The notes beneath the pieces are model-generated. The model was not told where the DNA came from and made no database searches. It saw only the letters and a program-made list of their open reading frames with translations. Positions 1 to 7,916 of a DNA stretch of 39,842 nucleotides are shown here, piece by piece. A program made the translations under genes and the position numbers. The DNA comes from Sphingomonas yabuuchiae (GTDB taxonomy: Bacteria; Pseudomonadota; Alphaproteobacteria; Sphingomonadales; Sphingomonadaceae): contig NZ_LDTF01000001.1 in the NCBI RefSeq assembly GCF_001477495.1, positions 1 through 39,842 of the forward strand, read 5' to 3'. Numbering within the stretch: position 1 is the stretch's first letter; the number at the start of each line of letters is the position of its first letter.

Positions 1-846
1 CTCGGCCGCCTCGACCCGCCAGTCGGCGACGGCGGCGACCATGACGGCGGCATCGGCGGGCAGTGCGTCCGTGACGGCTTGGGCCATGTCGCGCGCAGTT
101 TCGACATTCACGCGGGTAACACCCGGCGGCGTGGGCAACGTCACCGGCCCGGCGACCAGCGTCACCCGCGCCCCCAAGGCCGCCAGCGCGCCCGCGACCG
201 CAAAGCCCTGTCGCCCCGAGGAGCGATTGGCGATGTAGCGGACCGGATCGATCGGCTCGTGGGTCGGACCCGCCGTCACGAGCACATGCCGCCCCGCCAG
301 CGGGCGATGGGCAGGCGTCAGCTTCGCCTCGATCGCGGCGAGGATCGCGGGCGGCTCGGGCAGGCGGCCGGGGCCGAACTCGCCGCACGCCATCGCGCCT
401 TCATCGGGTGCCATCACCTCGACCCCATCGGCGCGCAACTGCGCCACGTTACGCTGGGTGGCGGGGTGCAACCACATGCGGACGTTCATGGCAGGGGCGA
501 CCAGCACCGGCGTGTCGGTGGCGAGCAGCAGGGTCGTGGCCAGATCATCGGCATGGCCGTTCGCCATGCGCGCCATCAGGTCGGCGGTGGCCGGCGCGAC
601 GACGACCAGATCGGCCTCGCGGCTCAGCTGGATATGGCCCATCTCCGCCTCGTCCTTCAGGTCCCAGAGCGTGGTGAAGACCTGATTTTCCGACAGCGCG
701 GCCAGCGTCATCGGCGTGACGAAATGGCTGCCCCCCTCGGTCAGGACGCAGCGCACGCTGTGCCCGGCCTTGCGGAGCAGGCGGATCAGCTCGCAAGCCT
801 TGTAGGCGGCGATCCCGCCCCCGACGATCAACAGGATATGGCTCAT
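1..846 (-). CDS. coaBC: Bifunctional phosphopantothenoylcysteine decarboxylase / phosphopantothenate-cysteine ligase, 3' end outside window
   Basis: Makes 4'-phosphopantetheine from 4'-phosphopantothenate in two steps of CoA synthesis, in the cytosol. I translated it from the ATG at 846; 282 codons are visible of the usual roughly 400. The N-terminal flavoprotein (CoaC) half shows GGGIAAYKA near residue 9, APATADLMA, the substrate-binding APAMNVRMW and ACGEFGPGRL with the catalytic cysteine. The CoaB half begins with VTAGPTHEPIDPVRYI and SSGRQG and is cut at the window edge. Its ATG overlaps the TGA of the upstream membrane-protein gene (ATGA), so it is probably translationally coupled as the last visible gene of the ubiE-ubiB operon. 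Identification is secure from the motifs and from the conserved neighbourhood in alphaproteobacteria. Confidence 0.95.
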   Translation of the reverse strand, partial: MSHILLIVGGGIAAYKACELIRLLRKAGHSVRCVLTEGGSHFVTPMTLAALSENQVFTTLWDLKDEAEMGHIQLSREADLVVVAPATADLMARMANGHADDLATTLLLATDTPVLVAPAMNVRMWLHPATQRNVAQLRADGVEVMAPDEGAMACGEFGPGRLPEPPAILAAIEAKLTPAHRPLAGRHVLVTAGPTHEPIDPVRYIANRSSGRQGFAVAGALAALGARVTLVAGPVTLPTPPGVTRVNVETARDMAQAVTDALPADAAVMVAAVADWRVEAAE

Positions 847-1949
847 CGCACGACTCGCGTCACGGTAATGCGTCGCCGGTCTCGCGCGGCGGCGATCAAC
901 TCGCGGACCGCATCGGGAGCGAAGACGACGCCGAGGAAGATAAGCGGCGCGACCGCCAGCGCAAAGGCGGGCGCGCCGGTCAGAAGGCCGAGCAGCGCAT
1001 AGGCGGCCAGCGTGATCCCCGCCCGCCGCGCCACCGGCTGCCGCCAATGCGCCCAGCCCAGCGCGGCGAGTACCGCCAGCGGCAGCGCGATCACCATGGG
1101 CAGCACCCCGACTCCGCTCGCCGATGCGATCGCCGCCAGCCACGCACCCGGCGACTGGAACGCGATGGGGGAGGCGATGGCGGGGTCGATCGGGCCGACC
1201 ATAGCATTCAGCCTATGGGCGTGGGCGGCATAGAGGATCATCGCGATGGCGGTCGCCGCGATCCATCCGGTCGCCTCACGCTCCGCCCCCGCACGCCAGG
1301 CGAGAAACGCCATCAGCAGCGCATGGAGAAGCGCCACGGGGCTGAGGATCATCGCGGCCAGCCCCAGCGCGATCGCAGTCGGCATGGCATCGGGCCGCCG
1401 CTGAACCAGCGACAGCGCGATGAGCAGCGCGGCCCAGACCTCGGGCACCGACACCATCGCCCGGTCGAATGCCGGATAAAGTCCCGCGACGAGCAGGATG
1501 ATTACCAATGCGCGGGGGCCGCGCCCCTCGATCAGCGGCCAACAGCGCCGCGCCCAGCCCGCGATAACGGCCAGGCCCAGCAGGACGAGCAGCAACTGAC
1601 CGACCAGCGGCGGCATCAGCGCCAGCGTCACGGGTAGCGCGGGTAGCGGCACCGCCAGCAGCACCGGGCGCAACGGTCGCCCATTTTCGCGCAAGGCGTC
1701 GATCGCGGCCGAGTAGAAATCCTGCCCGTGCCGTACATGGTCGAGGATCGCGGCCGACACCGGTGTCAGGCGGTCGGCCACCGGATCGGCATCGCCGCCG
1801 GTCCAGAGCAGCCCCGCGATCAGAACCAGCAGCAACGCCAGCGTCCCGATCGCGACCGATGGCGTCATGGCCGACAACCGGCCCGGCTGGTTCAGCCAGA
1901 TCGGCCGCGAGATGCGGCGCGGGGGAACGGGGGGCGCGCTGCCCGGCAT
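843..1949 (-). CDS. Polytopic membrane protein of unknown function
   Basis: Protein of 368 residues, very rich in Ala, Leu, Val and Ile, with about eight to ten hydrophobic segments (for example TLALLLVLIAGLLW, LLLVLLGLAVIAGW, ALVIILLVAGLYPAF, GITLAAYALLGLLTGAPAF), so it is an inner-membrane protein. I recognise no family motif. The layout loosely recalls glycosyltransferase-C-like or other hypothetical sphingomonad membrane proteins, but no catalytic signature is evident. The long start at 1949 adds a basic, proline-rich leader; an in-frame ATG at 1868 (MTPSVAIG) directly before the first membrane segment is a good alternative. It lies 15 bp after ubiB and overlaps coaBC by 4 nt, so it is co-transcribed with both. 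Confidence 0.75.
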   Translation of the reverse strand: MPGSAPPVPPRRISRPIWLNQPGRLSAMTPSVAIGTLALLLVLIAGLLWTGGDADPVADRLTPVSAAILDHVRHGQDFYSAAIDALRENGRPLRPVLLAVPLPALPVTLALMPPLVGQLLLVLLGLAVIAGWARRCWPLIEGRGPRALVIILLVAGLYPAFDRAMVSVPEVWAALLIALSLVQRRPDAMPTAIALGLAAMILSPVALLHALLMAFLAWRAGAEREATGWIAATAIAMILYAAHAHRLNAMVGPIDPAIASPIAFQSPGAWLAAIASASGVGVLPMVIALPLAVLAALGWAHWRQPVARRAGITLAAYALLGLLTGAPAFALAVAPLIFLGVVFAPDAVRELIAAARDRRRITVTRVVR

Positions 1950-1964
1950 GCCTATCCCAGCATC

Positions 1965-3500
1965 CTACCGAAGCACGGCGATGGTGGCCGCGACTCCGGC
2001 GGCGGCCGACAGCATCGAGATCAGCGCATAACGCCAGCCGCCACCGATCCGCACGACCTCAATCTGCTTGAGGGGCGGCGCGGGCGGCTCGCCACCCGGC
2101 GCAGGGTAACGCGCCTCGATCCGGCGGACGAGTTCGGGCAGGCGGGCCAGCGTCTGCACATCCTCGATCAGCCGGTCGGCGATCTTGGCCTCGGGACCGA
2201 GTTCGGTCCTGATCCATTCGCGCACGAACGGCGCGGCCGAGTCCCACAGGTTGATGTCGGGGTCCAGGCTGGTCGCCACGCCTTCGACCATCACCATGGT
2301 CTTTTGCAGCAGCAAGAGGTGCGGCTGCGTCACCATGTCGAAATCGCGGGTGATCGAGAACAGGCCGTCCAGCATCATGCCGATCGACATGTCCTTGACC
2401 GGCAGCCCCCGCATCGGCTCGCCCACCGCCCGCAGCGCGGTGGCGAACTCGGCGACATTATGATGGGCGGGGACATAACCCGCCTCGAAATGGATCTCGG
2501 CAACGCGCTTATAATTGCCGGTGATCAGGCCATAAAGGATTTCGGCCAGCCACACCCGCGCGCGCCGATCGATCCGGCCCATAATGCCGAAGTCGATCGC
2601 GGCGATCTTGTTGCCGGGCAGGGCGAACAGATTGCCCTGGTGCATGTCGGCGTGGAAGAAGCCCTCCGCGATCGCCTGGCGCAGGAAGGCGCGCACCAGC
2701 GTCTGGGCGAGGTGCGGCAGGTCATAGCCTGCCTCGACCAGCGCCTGCCGGTTGGACAGCTTGATCCCGTCGATCCACTCGACCGTCAGCACCTTGGCGG
2801 TGGATCGTGCCCAGTCGATCTGCGGCACCATGAAGTCGGGCTCGGCGGTCATCGCCTCGGCGAGTTCGGAGGCCGAGGCCGCCTCGCGCCGGAAGTTCAG
2901 TTCGCGCAGCGTCCAGCGGCGGAAATTCTCGACCGTCAGACGCGGGCGCAGGCGGGCGGCCTCGCCGCTCATCCCCTCGACCTGGGCTGCGGCCCATTGA
3001 TAGGTGTCGATGGCGCGGGCGAAATCTTCCTCGACGCCGGGGCGCAGCACCTTGACCGCGACGGTGCGGCCATCGGTCGTCACCGCACGGTGCACCTGCG
3101 CGATCGAGGCGGCACCGACTGGCGCCTCCTCGATCGAGGAAAAGAAGTGCGAGGGGGGACGGCCCATGCTGGCCTCCATCGCGGCGCAGATCGTCGCGAA
3201 GGGCACGGGGGGCAGCTGGTCCTGCAGCCGCAACAGGTCGTGCGCGGCATCGTCGCCGACCAGATCGGGTCGGGTCGCCAGCGTCTGGCCCAGCTTGATC
3301 GCTGCCGGGCCGATCGCCTGGAACGCGTCGGCATAGGCGGGCTTGGCGGGCACGCGCGCGCCGAAGCGGGCGACACGCGCCAGCCGCCGCACAGGCGCGG
3401 GCGTGTTGGGATCGCGCTCGATGCCCTTCAGCGCGCCATGCCGCGCCAGCGTCCGCCCCCATTTGAGCAGACGCCACAAATGCACCACCGGCTGGGTCAC
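1965..3500 (-). CDS. ubiB: Ubiquinone biosynthesis atypical kinase/ATPase UbiB (ABC1/ADCK family)
   Basis: Membrane-bound atypical protein-kinase-like ATPase required for ubiquinone synthesis. The 511-residue length is typical. The diagnostic KxGQ motif is at residues 69-72 (AAIKLGQTLATRPDLV), followed by the ABC1 core, the nucleotide-binding lysine in VAVKVLRPGV, the catalytic-loop equivalent FFHADMHQGNLFA and the metal-binding AAIDFGIMGR. The C-terminus ends in a hydrophobic anchor (YALISMLSAAAGVAATIAVL). The start is a GTG at 3500. It lies 28 bp downstream of ubiE on the same strand and is followed after 15 bp by a membrane-protein gene, giving one operon. No residues expected of the family appear to be missing. 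Confidence 0.95.
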   Translation of the reverse strand: MTQPVVHLWRLLKWGRTLARHGALKGIERDPNTPAPVRRLARVARFGARVPAKPAYADAFQAIGPAAIKLGQTLATRPDLVGDDAAHDLLRLQDQLPPVPFATICAAMEASMGRPPSHFFSSIEEAPVGAASIAQVHRAVTTDGRTVAVKVLRPGVEEDFARAIDTYQWAAAQVEGMSGEAARLRPRLTVENFRRWTLRELNFRREAASASELAEAMTAEPDFMVPQIDWARSTAKVLTVEWIDGIKLSNRQALVEAGYDLPHLAQTLVRAFLRQAIAEGFFHADMHQGNLFALPGNKIAAIDFGIMGRIDRRARVWLAEILYGLITGNYKRVAEIHFEAGYVPAHHNVAEFATALRAVGEPMRGLPVKDMSIGMMLDGLFSITRDFDMVTQPHLLLLQKTMVMVEGVATSLDPDINLWDSAAPFVREWIRTELGPEAKIADRLIEDVQTLARLPELVRRIEARYPAPGGEPPAPPLKQIEVVRIGGGWRYALISMLSAAAGVAATIAVLR

Positions 3501-3528
3501 AGGGCGTGTCCGCCCAGGCGTCCTCGCA

Positions 3529-4260
3529 TCAAATCTTCCAGCCCGAATGGATCGCGACCAGACCGCCCATGATCGGCTCGACCTTGGTCTCGACGAAGCC
3601 CGCCTCGCGGATCATGCCTTCAAAGGCCGGCATGTCGGGGAAGCGGCGGATCGATTCGATCAGATAGCGATAGCTGTCCGCATCGCCCGCCAGCATCTGG
3701 CCCAGCTTGGGCACCAGCTTGTGCGAATAGGCGTCGTACACCTCCGAGAAGCCCGGCCAGACGGTGGTCGAGAATTCCAGGCAGAAGAACCGCCCGCCGC
3801 GCCGCAGGACCCGATGCGCTTCCTTGAGCGCGGCCGGGATGTCGGTGACGTTCCGGATGCCGAACGCGATCGTATAGGCGTCGAAGAATTTGTCCGGGAA
3901 GGTCAGCTGCTCGGCATTGGCCTCGGTCCAGACCAGCCCGTCGAGGCCACGCTCGGCCGCGCGCTTCATGCCGACCTCCAGCATCGCCGGATTGATGTCG
4001 GCGACCGTGATGCTCGCACCCGACTCGGCCAGGCGGAAGGCGATGTCGCCGGTGCCGCCCGCCATGTCGAGGATCTGGTCGCTGGCGCGGGGCTTTACCC
4101 GGCGCACGAAGCGATCCTTCCACAGCCGGTGCATGCCGCCCGACATGGCGTCGTTCATCAGGTCATATTTGGCGGCGACATTCGTAAACACGCTGCCGAC
4201 ACGGGCGACCTTTTCGTCGCGGGGCACATCTTCATAGCCGAAGGAGACGGTATCGCTCAT
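3529..4260 (-). CDS. ubiE: Ubiquinone biosynthesis C-methyltransferase UbiE
   Basis: SAM-dependent methyltransferase of ubiquinone synthesis. The 243-residue product is full length. It shows the family N-terminus FGYEDVPRDEKVARVGSVF, YDLMNDAMSGGMHRLWKDRF, the SAM-binding glycine motif DMAGGTGDIAFRLA near residue 85, and the second UbiE signature AYTIAFGIRNVTDIPAAL followed by HRVLRRGG. It ends in the typical IHSGWKI. It is the first gene of the leftward ubiE-ubiB-membrane protein-coaBC operon. The 79-bp gap to the divergent mutM gene must hold both promoters. Confidence 0.96.
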   Translation of the reverse strand: MSDTVSFGYEDVPRDEKVARVGSVFTNVAAKYDLMNDAMSGGMHRLWKDRFVRRVKPRASDQILDMAGGTGDIAFRLAESGASITVADINPAMLEVGMKRAAERGLDGLVWTEANAEQLTFPDKFFDAYTIAFGIRNVTDIPAALKEAHRVLRRGGRFFCLEFSTTVWPGFSEVYDAYSHKLVPKLGQMLAGDADSYRYLIESIRRFPDMPAFEGMIREAGFVETKVEPIMGGLVAIHSGWKI

Positions 4261-4339
4261 GGGGATGCCCTAGCCCGGCCTTGCTGGCGGGGCAAACGCT
4301 ACCTAGCTGTTTGCCTAAGGAAACCCAGACAGAGAAACG

Positions 4340-5155
4340 ATGCCCGAACTTCCCGAGGTCGAAACCACGGTCCGCGGCCTGACCCCGGTGCTGGCGGACG
4401 CGCGGCTGACCCTGGTCGAGCCGCGCCGCCCCGACCTGCGCCATCCCTTTCCGGCCGATCTGCGTCAGCGGATGACGGGGGCGACCGTCACGGCCCTCGA
4501 TCGTCGTGCGAAATACGGCCTGATCGACACCGATCGCGGCGACACCATGGTCTTCCATCTCGGCATGTCGGGGCGCTGGCGGATCGATCCGGGCGAGCCG
4601 CAGACGCATGACCATCTGCTCTTGGAGACGGCGGCGGGGCGGCGGCTGGCGCTGAACGATCCCCGGCGATTCGGTTTCGTCGATCTGTGGCCGACCGCCG
4701 AACTGGCCAGCTACCCGCCGTTCCTCACCATGGGGCCGGAGCCGCTGGGGCCGGACTTCACCGCCGCCTATCTGGCAGAGGCGCTGGAAGGGCGGGCGGC
4801 GCCCATCAAGGCGATGCTGCTCGACCAGCGGATCGTGGCGGGCTTGGGCAATATCTATGTGTGCGAGGCGCTGCACATGGCGAGGATCACGCCGGGCCGC
4901 GCGGGCGGGCAGATATCGAAAGCGCGACTCGCGCGGCTCGTCGAATCGATCCGCGCCGTGCTGGAGGCTGCGATCCTGGCGGGCGGTTCGTCGCTCCGCG
5001 ATTATGTGCGGCCGGACGGCGAACTGGGCTATTTCTCCAAGGAATGGCGCGTCTATGGCCGCGAGGGCGAGCCGTGCGAATGCGGCACGATCGTCCGGCG
5101 GCGAACCGATTCGGGGCGCTCGACTTTCTGGTGCGCGACCTGCCAGCGTGGTTGA
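4340..5155 (+). CDS. mutM: Formamidopyrimidine-DNA glycosylase (Fpg/MutM)
   Basis: Base-excision repair enzyme that removes 8-oxoguanine and other oxidised purines and nicks the DNA by beta/delta elimination. The 271-residue product has the catalytic N-terminus MPELPEVET (P2 nucleophile, E3), the beta-elimination lysine in RRAKYGL near residue 58, the helix-two-turn-helix and a C-terminal zinc finger. In the zinc finger the first cysteine pair is spaced C-x-C (PCECG) rather than the C-x2-C of the E. coli enzyme, while the second pair is C-x2-C (CATC). This is a small deviation, possibly general in the lineage. It lies divergent from ubiE and 87 bp upstream of rpsT, the usual alphaproteobacterial mutM-rpsT-dnaA order. 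Confidence 0.96.
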   Translation: MPELPEVETTVRGLTPVLADARLTLVEPRRPDLRHPFPADLRQRMTGATVTALDRRAKYGLIDTDRGDTMVFHLGMSGRWRIDPGEPQTHDHLLLETAAGRRLALNDPRRFGFVDLWPTAELASYPPFLTMGPEPLGPDFTAAYLAEALEGRAAPIKAMLLDQRIVAGLGNIYVCEALHMARITPGRAGGQISKARLARLVESIRAVLEAAILAGGSSLRDYVRPDGELGYFSKEWRVYGREGEPCECGTIVRRRTDSGRSTFWCATCQRG

Positions 5156-5242
5156 CGCCAAGGCCGTCAGCCGGTAAGGGCGGCGGCTTCAAAGCTGGTG
5201 CGTCGCGCCGCTATCCCTTTTGATCGAGATTTAGAGGTTTTC

Positions 5243-5506
5243 ATGGCGAACACGCCGCAGGCCAAAAAGCGTATCCGTCGCAACGAGCGTCGCGCCGTCA
5301 TCAACGGCAACCGCGTCAGCCGCATCCGTACCTTCGTGAAGAAGGTCGAAGCCGCCCTGGCCGCCGGCGACAAGGAAACCGCGACGGTCGCTCTGGCCGC
5401 GGCGCAGCCGGAAATGGCCCGTGGCGTCGCCAAGGGCGTGCTGCACAAGAACACCGTCTCGCGCAAGTTCTCGCGCCTGACCAAGCGTATCGCCGCACTG
5501 GCCTAA
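5243..5506 (+). CDS. rpsT: 30S ribosomal protein S20
   Basis: Primary-binding 16S rRNA protein of the small subunit. The 87-residue product starts [17 protein letters not shown], the standard S20 N-terminus. This places the start at the ATG at 5243, after the purine stretch 'tagaggt', although the frame stays open upstream to 5198. It is lysine- and arginine-rich and helical throughout and ends [11 protein letters not shown]. It is followed 24 bp later by a strong intrinsic terminator, so it is probably a single-gene transcript (or the end of a mutM-rpsT transcript) and is separated from dnaA. Confidence 0.97.
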   Translation: MANTPQAKKRIRRNERRAVINGNRVSRIRTFVKKVEAALAAGDKETATVALAAAQPEMARGVAKGVLHKNTVSRKFSRLTKRIAALA

Positions 5507-5530
5507 GCCTCTCGGTTTCGCGACGAATGA

Positions 5531-5564
5531 AACCCGCCGGGGGCGGTCCCCCGGCGGGTTTTTT
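5531..5564 (+). terminator. Rho-independent terminator of rpsT
   Basis: A perfect 13-bp stem, aacccgccggggg pairing with cccccggcgggtt around a cggt loop, ends in a run of six T residues. It begins 24 bp after the rpsT stop codon. It is a textbook intrinsic terminator and isolates rpsT from dnaA. Confidence 0.95.
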
Positions 5565-5983
5565 CGTGCGTTCGTCATCCGTTCATTAACGCTTCGCGGA
5601 ACGTGATCCGTGGGAACAATCCTGCGTTTCGCGCAACGCCAGCTTTGCCCGCGATTCGAGGGATTCGACTTGCGGGGCGATGGCGCGCGCCTTGGTTAAT
5701 ATTCAACGATTTCATGTACTTGTGAGATAGTTGGACGGGTTTCTGCGGGCTTTTGGCTGTCAATCCGGTTTATTTCAGATTTATGGCCGGACATGGTCTT
5801 GATCAGACCCCGTCATCGCTCATAATCGGTTTCCCAGCGGCGGTGCTTCGTGCCCCGCGTCATGGACATCGCGAAGTGACAGACCGGGTCGAATCCGTTT
5901 GATTCGCCGATGGGCTACGTGTCGCCAAGTGGAATAGGGGCTCGACCGCCCATCACGGGGGTCGGCAGAAGTGGAGTGCGCGG
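5565..5983 (+). promoter_or_regulatory. dnaA upstream region with paired GANTC sites
   Basis: A 419-bp non-coding stretch between the rpsT terminator and dnaA; it must hold the dnaA promoter and leader. Four GANTC sequences, the recognition site of the alphaproteobacterial cell-cycle methyltransferase CcrM, lie in two close pairs: 5653 and 5662, then 5891 and 5901. The middle (about 5690-5790) is clearly more AT-rich than its surroundings. I see no convincing cluster of DnaA boxes, so I do not call a replication origin. Short open frames here look like noise. Confidence 0.55.
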
Positions 5984-7510
5984 GTGACGAATTGGCAGGC
6001 AACGCGACCGACGACGGACCAGGCCCGTGCCTGGGCGCGCGTCCGCGCGAACCTGCGCGAATCGGCAGGCGCCCGGCTGTTCGATCAATGGCTGAAGCCG
6101 ATGGAGCTGATCGAGGGCGACGAGCCCGATACGGTCCGTCTGGCGCTCCCCTCGGCCTTTGCGACCAACTGGGTGCGCAGCCACTATGCCGACCGCCTGC
6201 ACCTGGAATTCAAGGCGGTTCTGCCCGAGGTCCGCTCGGTCGTTATCGAAACCCGTGCGCCCAGCAAGGTCGCGCGCCTGACCAGCGTCGAGACCTTCGA
6301 TGCGGCGCCCGCCCCGCGTGCCGTGGCCGCGACTCCGGTCCAGCCGGTCGAGGTCGATGAGCAGCCCTCGCTGTTCGGGGCACCTGCGCCGACTCCGGCC
6401 CCCGCACCGCGTCAGACGCGTGCCAAGGCTGCGCCTGCCGCGCCGGTCGTGGCCGCTCCGGCGCCCGCGATGCGCGTTCCCGCCGACCGGCCACCGCTCG
6501 ATCCGCGCCTGACCTTCGACCGGTACGTGGTCGATTCGTCGAATCGCGTCGCGTTCAACGCCGCGCTCTCGTTGGCCGAGCCTGGTCCGCCGCGTTTCAG
6601 CCCATTGTTCCTTCATGGCGGCACCGGGCAGGGCAAGACCCACCTGATGCACGCCATCGCCCATGCCTTTCTCGAATCGCACCCCGAAGCGGTCGTGCTG
6701 TGCATGTCGGCCGAGCGGTTCATGTTCGATTTCGTCGCCGCGATGCGCGCGCGCGACACGCACAGCTTCAAGTCGCGGCTGCGTTCGGCCGATCTGCTGC
6801 TGATCGACGATCTTCAGTTCATCGCGGGCAAGGATTCGACTCAGGAGGAATTCTTCCACACGGTCAACGAACTGGTCGGCGCGGGCAAGCGGCTGGTCAT
6901 CTCGGCCGACCGCTCGCCCCAGTCGCTGGACGGCGTGGAGCCGCGTATCATCGGTCGTCTCGGCGCTGGGCTGGTGGCCGATATCAAGGCGCCCGACCTG
7001 ACGCTGCGCCGGACGATCCTGAACCGCAAGGTCGCCGACCTGCCCGAGATCCATGTGCCGACCGACGTGCTCGACCTGCTGGCGTCGCGGATTCGCGGCA
7101 ATATCCGCGAGCTGGAGGGCGCGCTGAATCGCGTCGTCGCCTATGCGCAGCTGACCGGCGACAAGATCGACATGGAATTCGCCGTCGCCACGCTGGGCGA
7201 GGTGCTGCGCGGCGCCCAGCGTCGAATCACCATCGACGAAATCCAGAAGCTGGTCAGCCGCCATTTCGAGCTGAAGCCGCTCGACCTGGTCTCGGCTCGC
7301 CGTGCCCGTGCCATCGCGCGCCCGCGTCAGATCGCCATGTACCTCGCCAAGCGCCTGACCACCCGCTCGCTGCCCGAGATCGGCCGCAAATTCGGTGGGC
7401 GCGACCACTCGACCGTCATCTATGCGGTGCGCAAGATCGAGGAACTGCGCGATACCGACCGCGATATCGACAATGCGGTGCGGGTGCTGATGAAGGAACT
7501 GGAGGGCTGA
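5984..7510 (+). CDS. dnaA: Chromosomal replication initiator protein DnaA
   Basis: AAA+ ATPase that binds DnaA boxes and opens the origin. The product is 508 residues from a GTG at 5984. Domain I covers about residues 10-95 (ARVRANLRESAGARLFDQWL). A long Ala/Pro-rich linker (domain II) covers about 100-170. The AAA+ domain has Walker A GGTGQGKT at 212-219 and Walker B LLLIDDLQF near 271-279. The C-terminal helix-turn-helix carries the DnaA signature (RPRQIAMYLAKRLT, then GRDHSTVIYAVRKIE). All ATP- and DNA-binding motifs are intact. It follows rpsT, as in many alphaproteobacteria, but has its own leader. It is followed by a repeat-containing gap. Confidence 0.97.
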   Translation: MTNWQATRPTTDQARAWARVRANLRESAGARLFDQWLKPMELIEGDEPDTVRLALPSAFATNWVRSHYADRLHLEFKAVLPEVRSVVIETRAPSKVARLTSVETFDAAPAPRAVAATPVQPVEVDEQPSLFGAPAPTPAPAPRQTRAKAAPAAPVVAAPAPAMRVPADRPPLDPRLTFDRYVVDSSNRVAFNAALSLAEPGPPRFSPLFLHGGTGQGKTHLMHAIAHAFLESHPEAVVLCMSAERFMFDFVAAMRARDTHSFKSRLRSADLLLIDDLQFIAGKDSTQEEFFHTVNELVGAGKRLVISADRSPQSLDGVEPRIIGRLGAGLVADIKAPDLTLRRTILNRKVADLPEIHVPTDVLDLLASRIRGNIRELEGALNRVVAYAQLTGDKIDMEFAVATLGEVLRGAQRRITIDEIQKLVSRHFELKPLDLVSARRARAIARPRQIAMYLAKRLTTRSLPEIGRKFGGRDHSTVIYAVRKIEELRDTDRDIDNAVRVLMKELEG

Positions 7511-7536
7511 GGTCCTTAGGCGGGGTTCGGAGCGTG

Positions 7537-7775
7537 GGCTTCGACTTCGCTCAGCCCGAACGGCCGTTGAGCCCAAGTCCCAAAGCGCGGTTCAGCCTGA
7601 GCGAAGTCGAAGGCCATGGGCTGGCTTACGGGACGGCCAGCCGAGCGCCTCTCGACGGCCGTTCAATCGGTGCGATTGTAGCTTGCCCAACCTTCATCAA
7701 TCATGATGCGAGTTCAGCTTTATGCGCTGGCGGTGAGCGCATGGCGTGGCCTTCGACTGCGCTCAGGCTGAACGG
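7537..7775. repeat. Three copies of a dispersed sphingomonad-type short repeat
   Basis: The core 'cttcgacttcgctcag' with a 3' 'gcccgaacgg' or 'gctgaacgg' occurs at 7537-7563 (plus), 7591-7615 (minus; ttcagcctgagcgaagtcga) and 7748-7775 (plus, with one base change to 'cgactgcgctcag'). The first two face each other and can form a long hairpin downstream of dnaA. They make up most of what is recognisable in the 365-bp gap between dnaA and the trpS terminator; I see no gene there. Such elements are known as dispersed repeats in several GC-rich proteobacteria; their function here is unknown. Confidence 0.75.
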
Positions 7776-7875
7776 GGCCGGGGTAGAGCCCTTCCGGCTG
7801 CTATCGGGCTAAGCCTGGCTTTGGATAAACGTTGGCGCTGTGAGACCAAGTGGAAGGCCACGGGAGTCGGCAGCC

Positions 7876-7906
7876 AAAACCCCGTCCCCCGCATCGGGTG
7901 ACGGGG
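7876..7906 (-). terminator. Intrinsic terminator of trpS
   Basis: Read on the minus strand, a stem CCCCGTC / GACGGGG, extended inside by CCC / GGG pairing, is followed by TTTT. It starts 11 bp after the trpS stop codon. The stem is strong and the U tract short. Confidence 0.75.
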
Positions 7907-7916
7907 CCGGGGTTCA

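Noticed and set aside
1728..3572. 614-codon open frame on the plus strand
   Set aside because: It is antisense to ubiB and part of the membrane-protein gene, rich in Arg, Gly, His and Asp as expected for a GC-rich shadow frame, with no domain.
4232..5161. 309-codon minus frame opposite mutM
   Set aside because: mutM motifs on the plus strand are unambiguous.
5565..5983. Chromosomal replication origin upstream of dnaA
   Set aside because: No cluster of TTATCCACA-like boxes is visible, and in many alphaproteobacteria the origin is not at dnaA.
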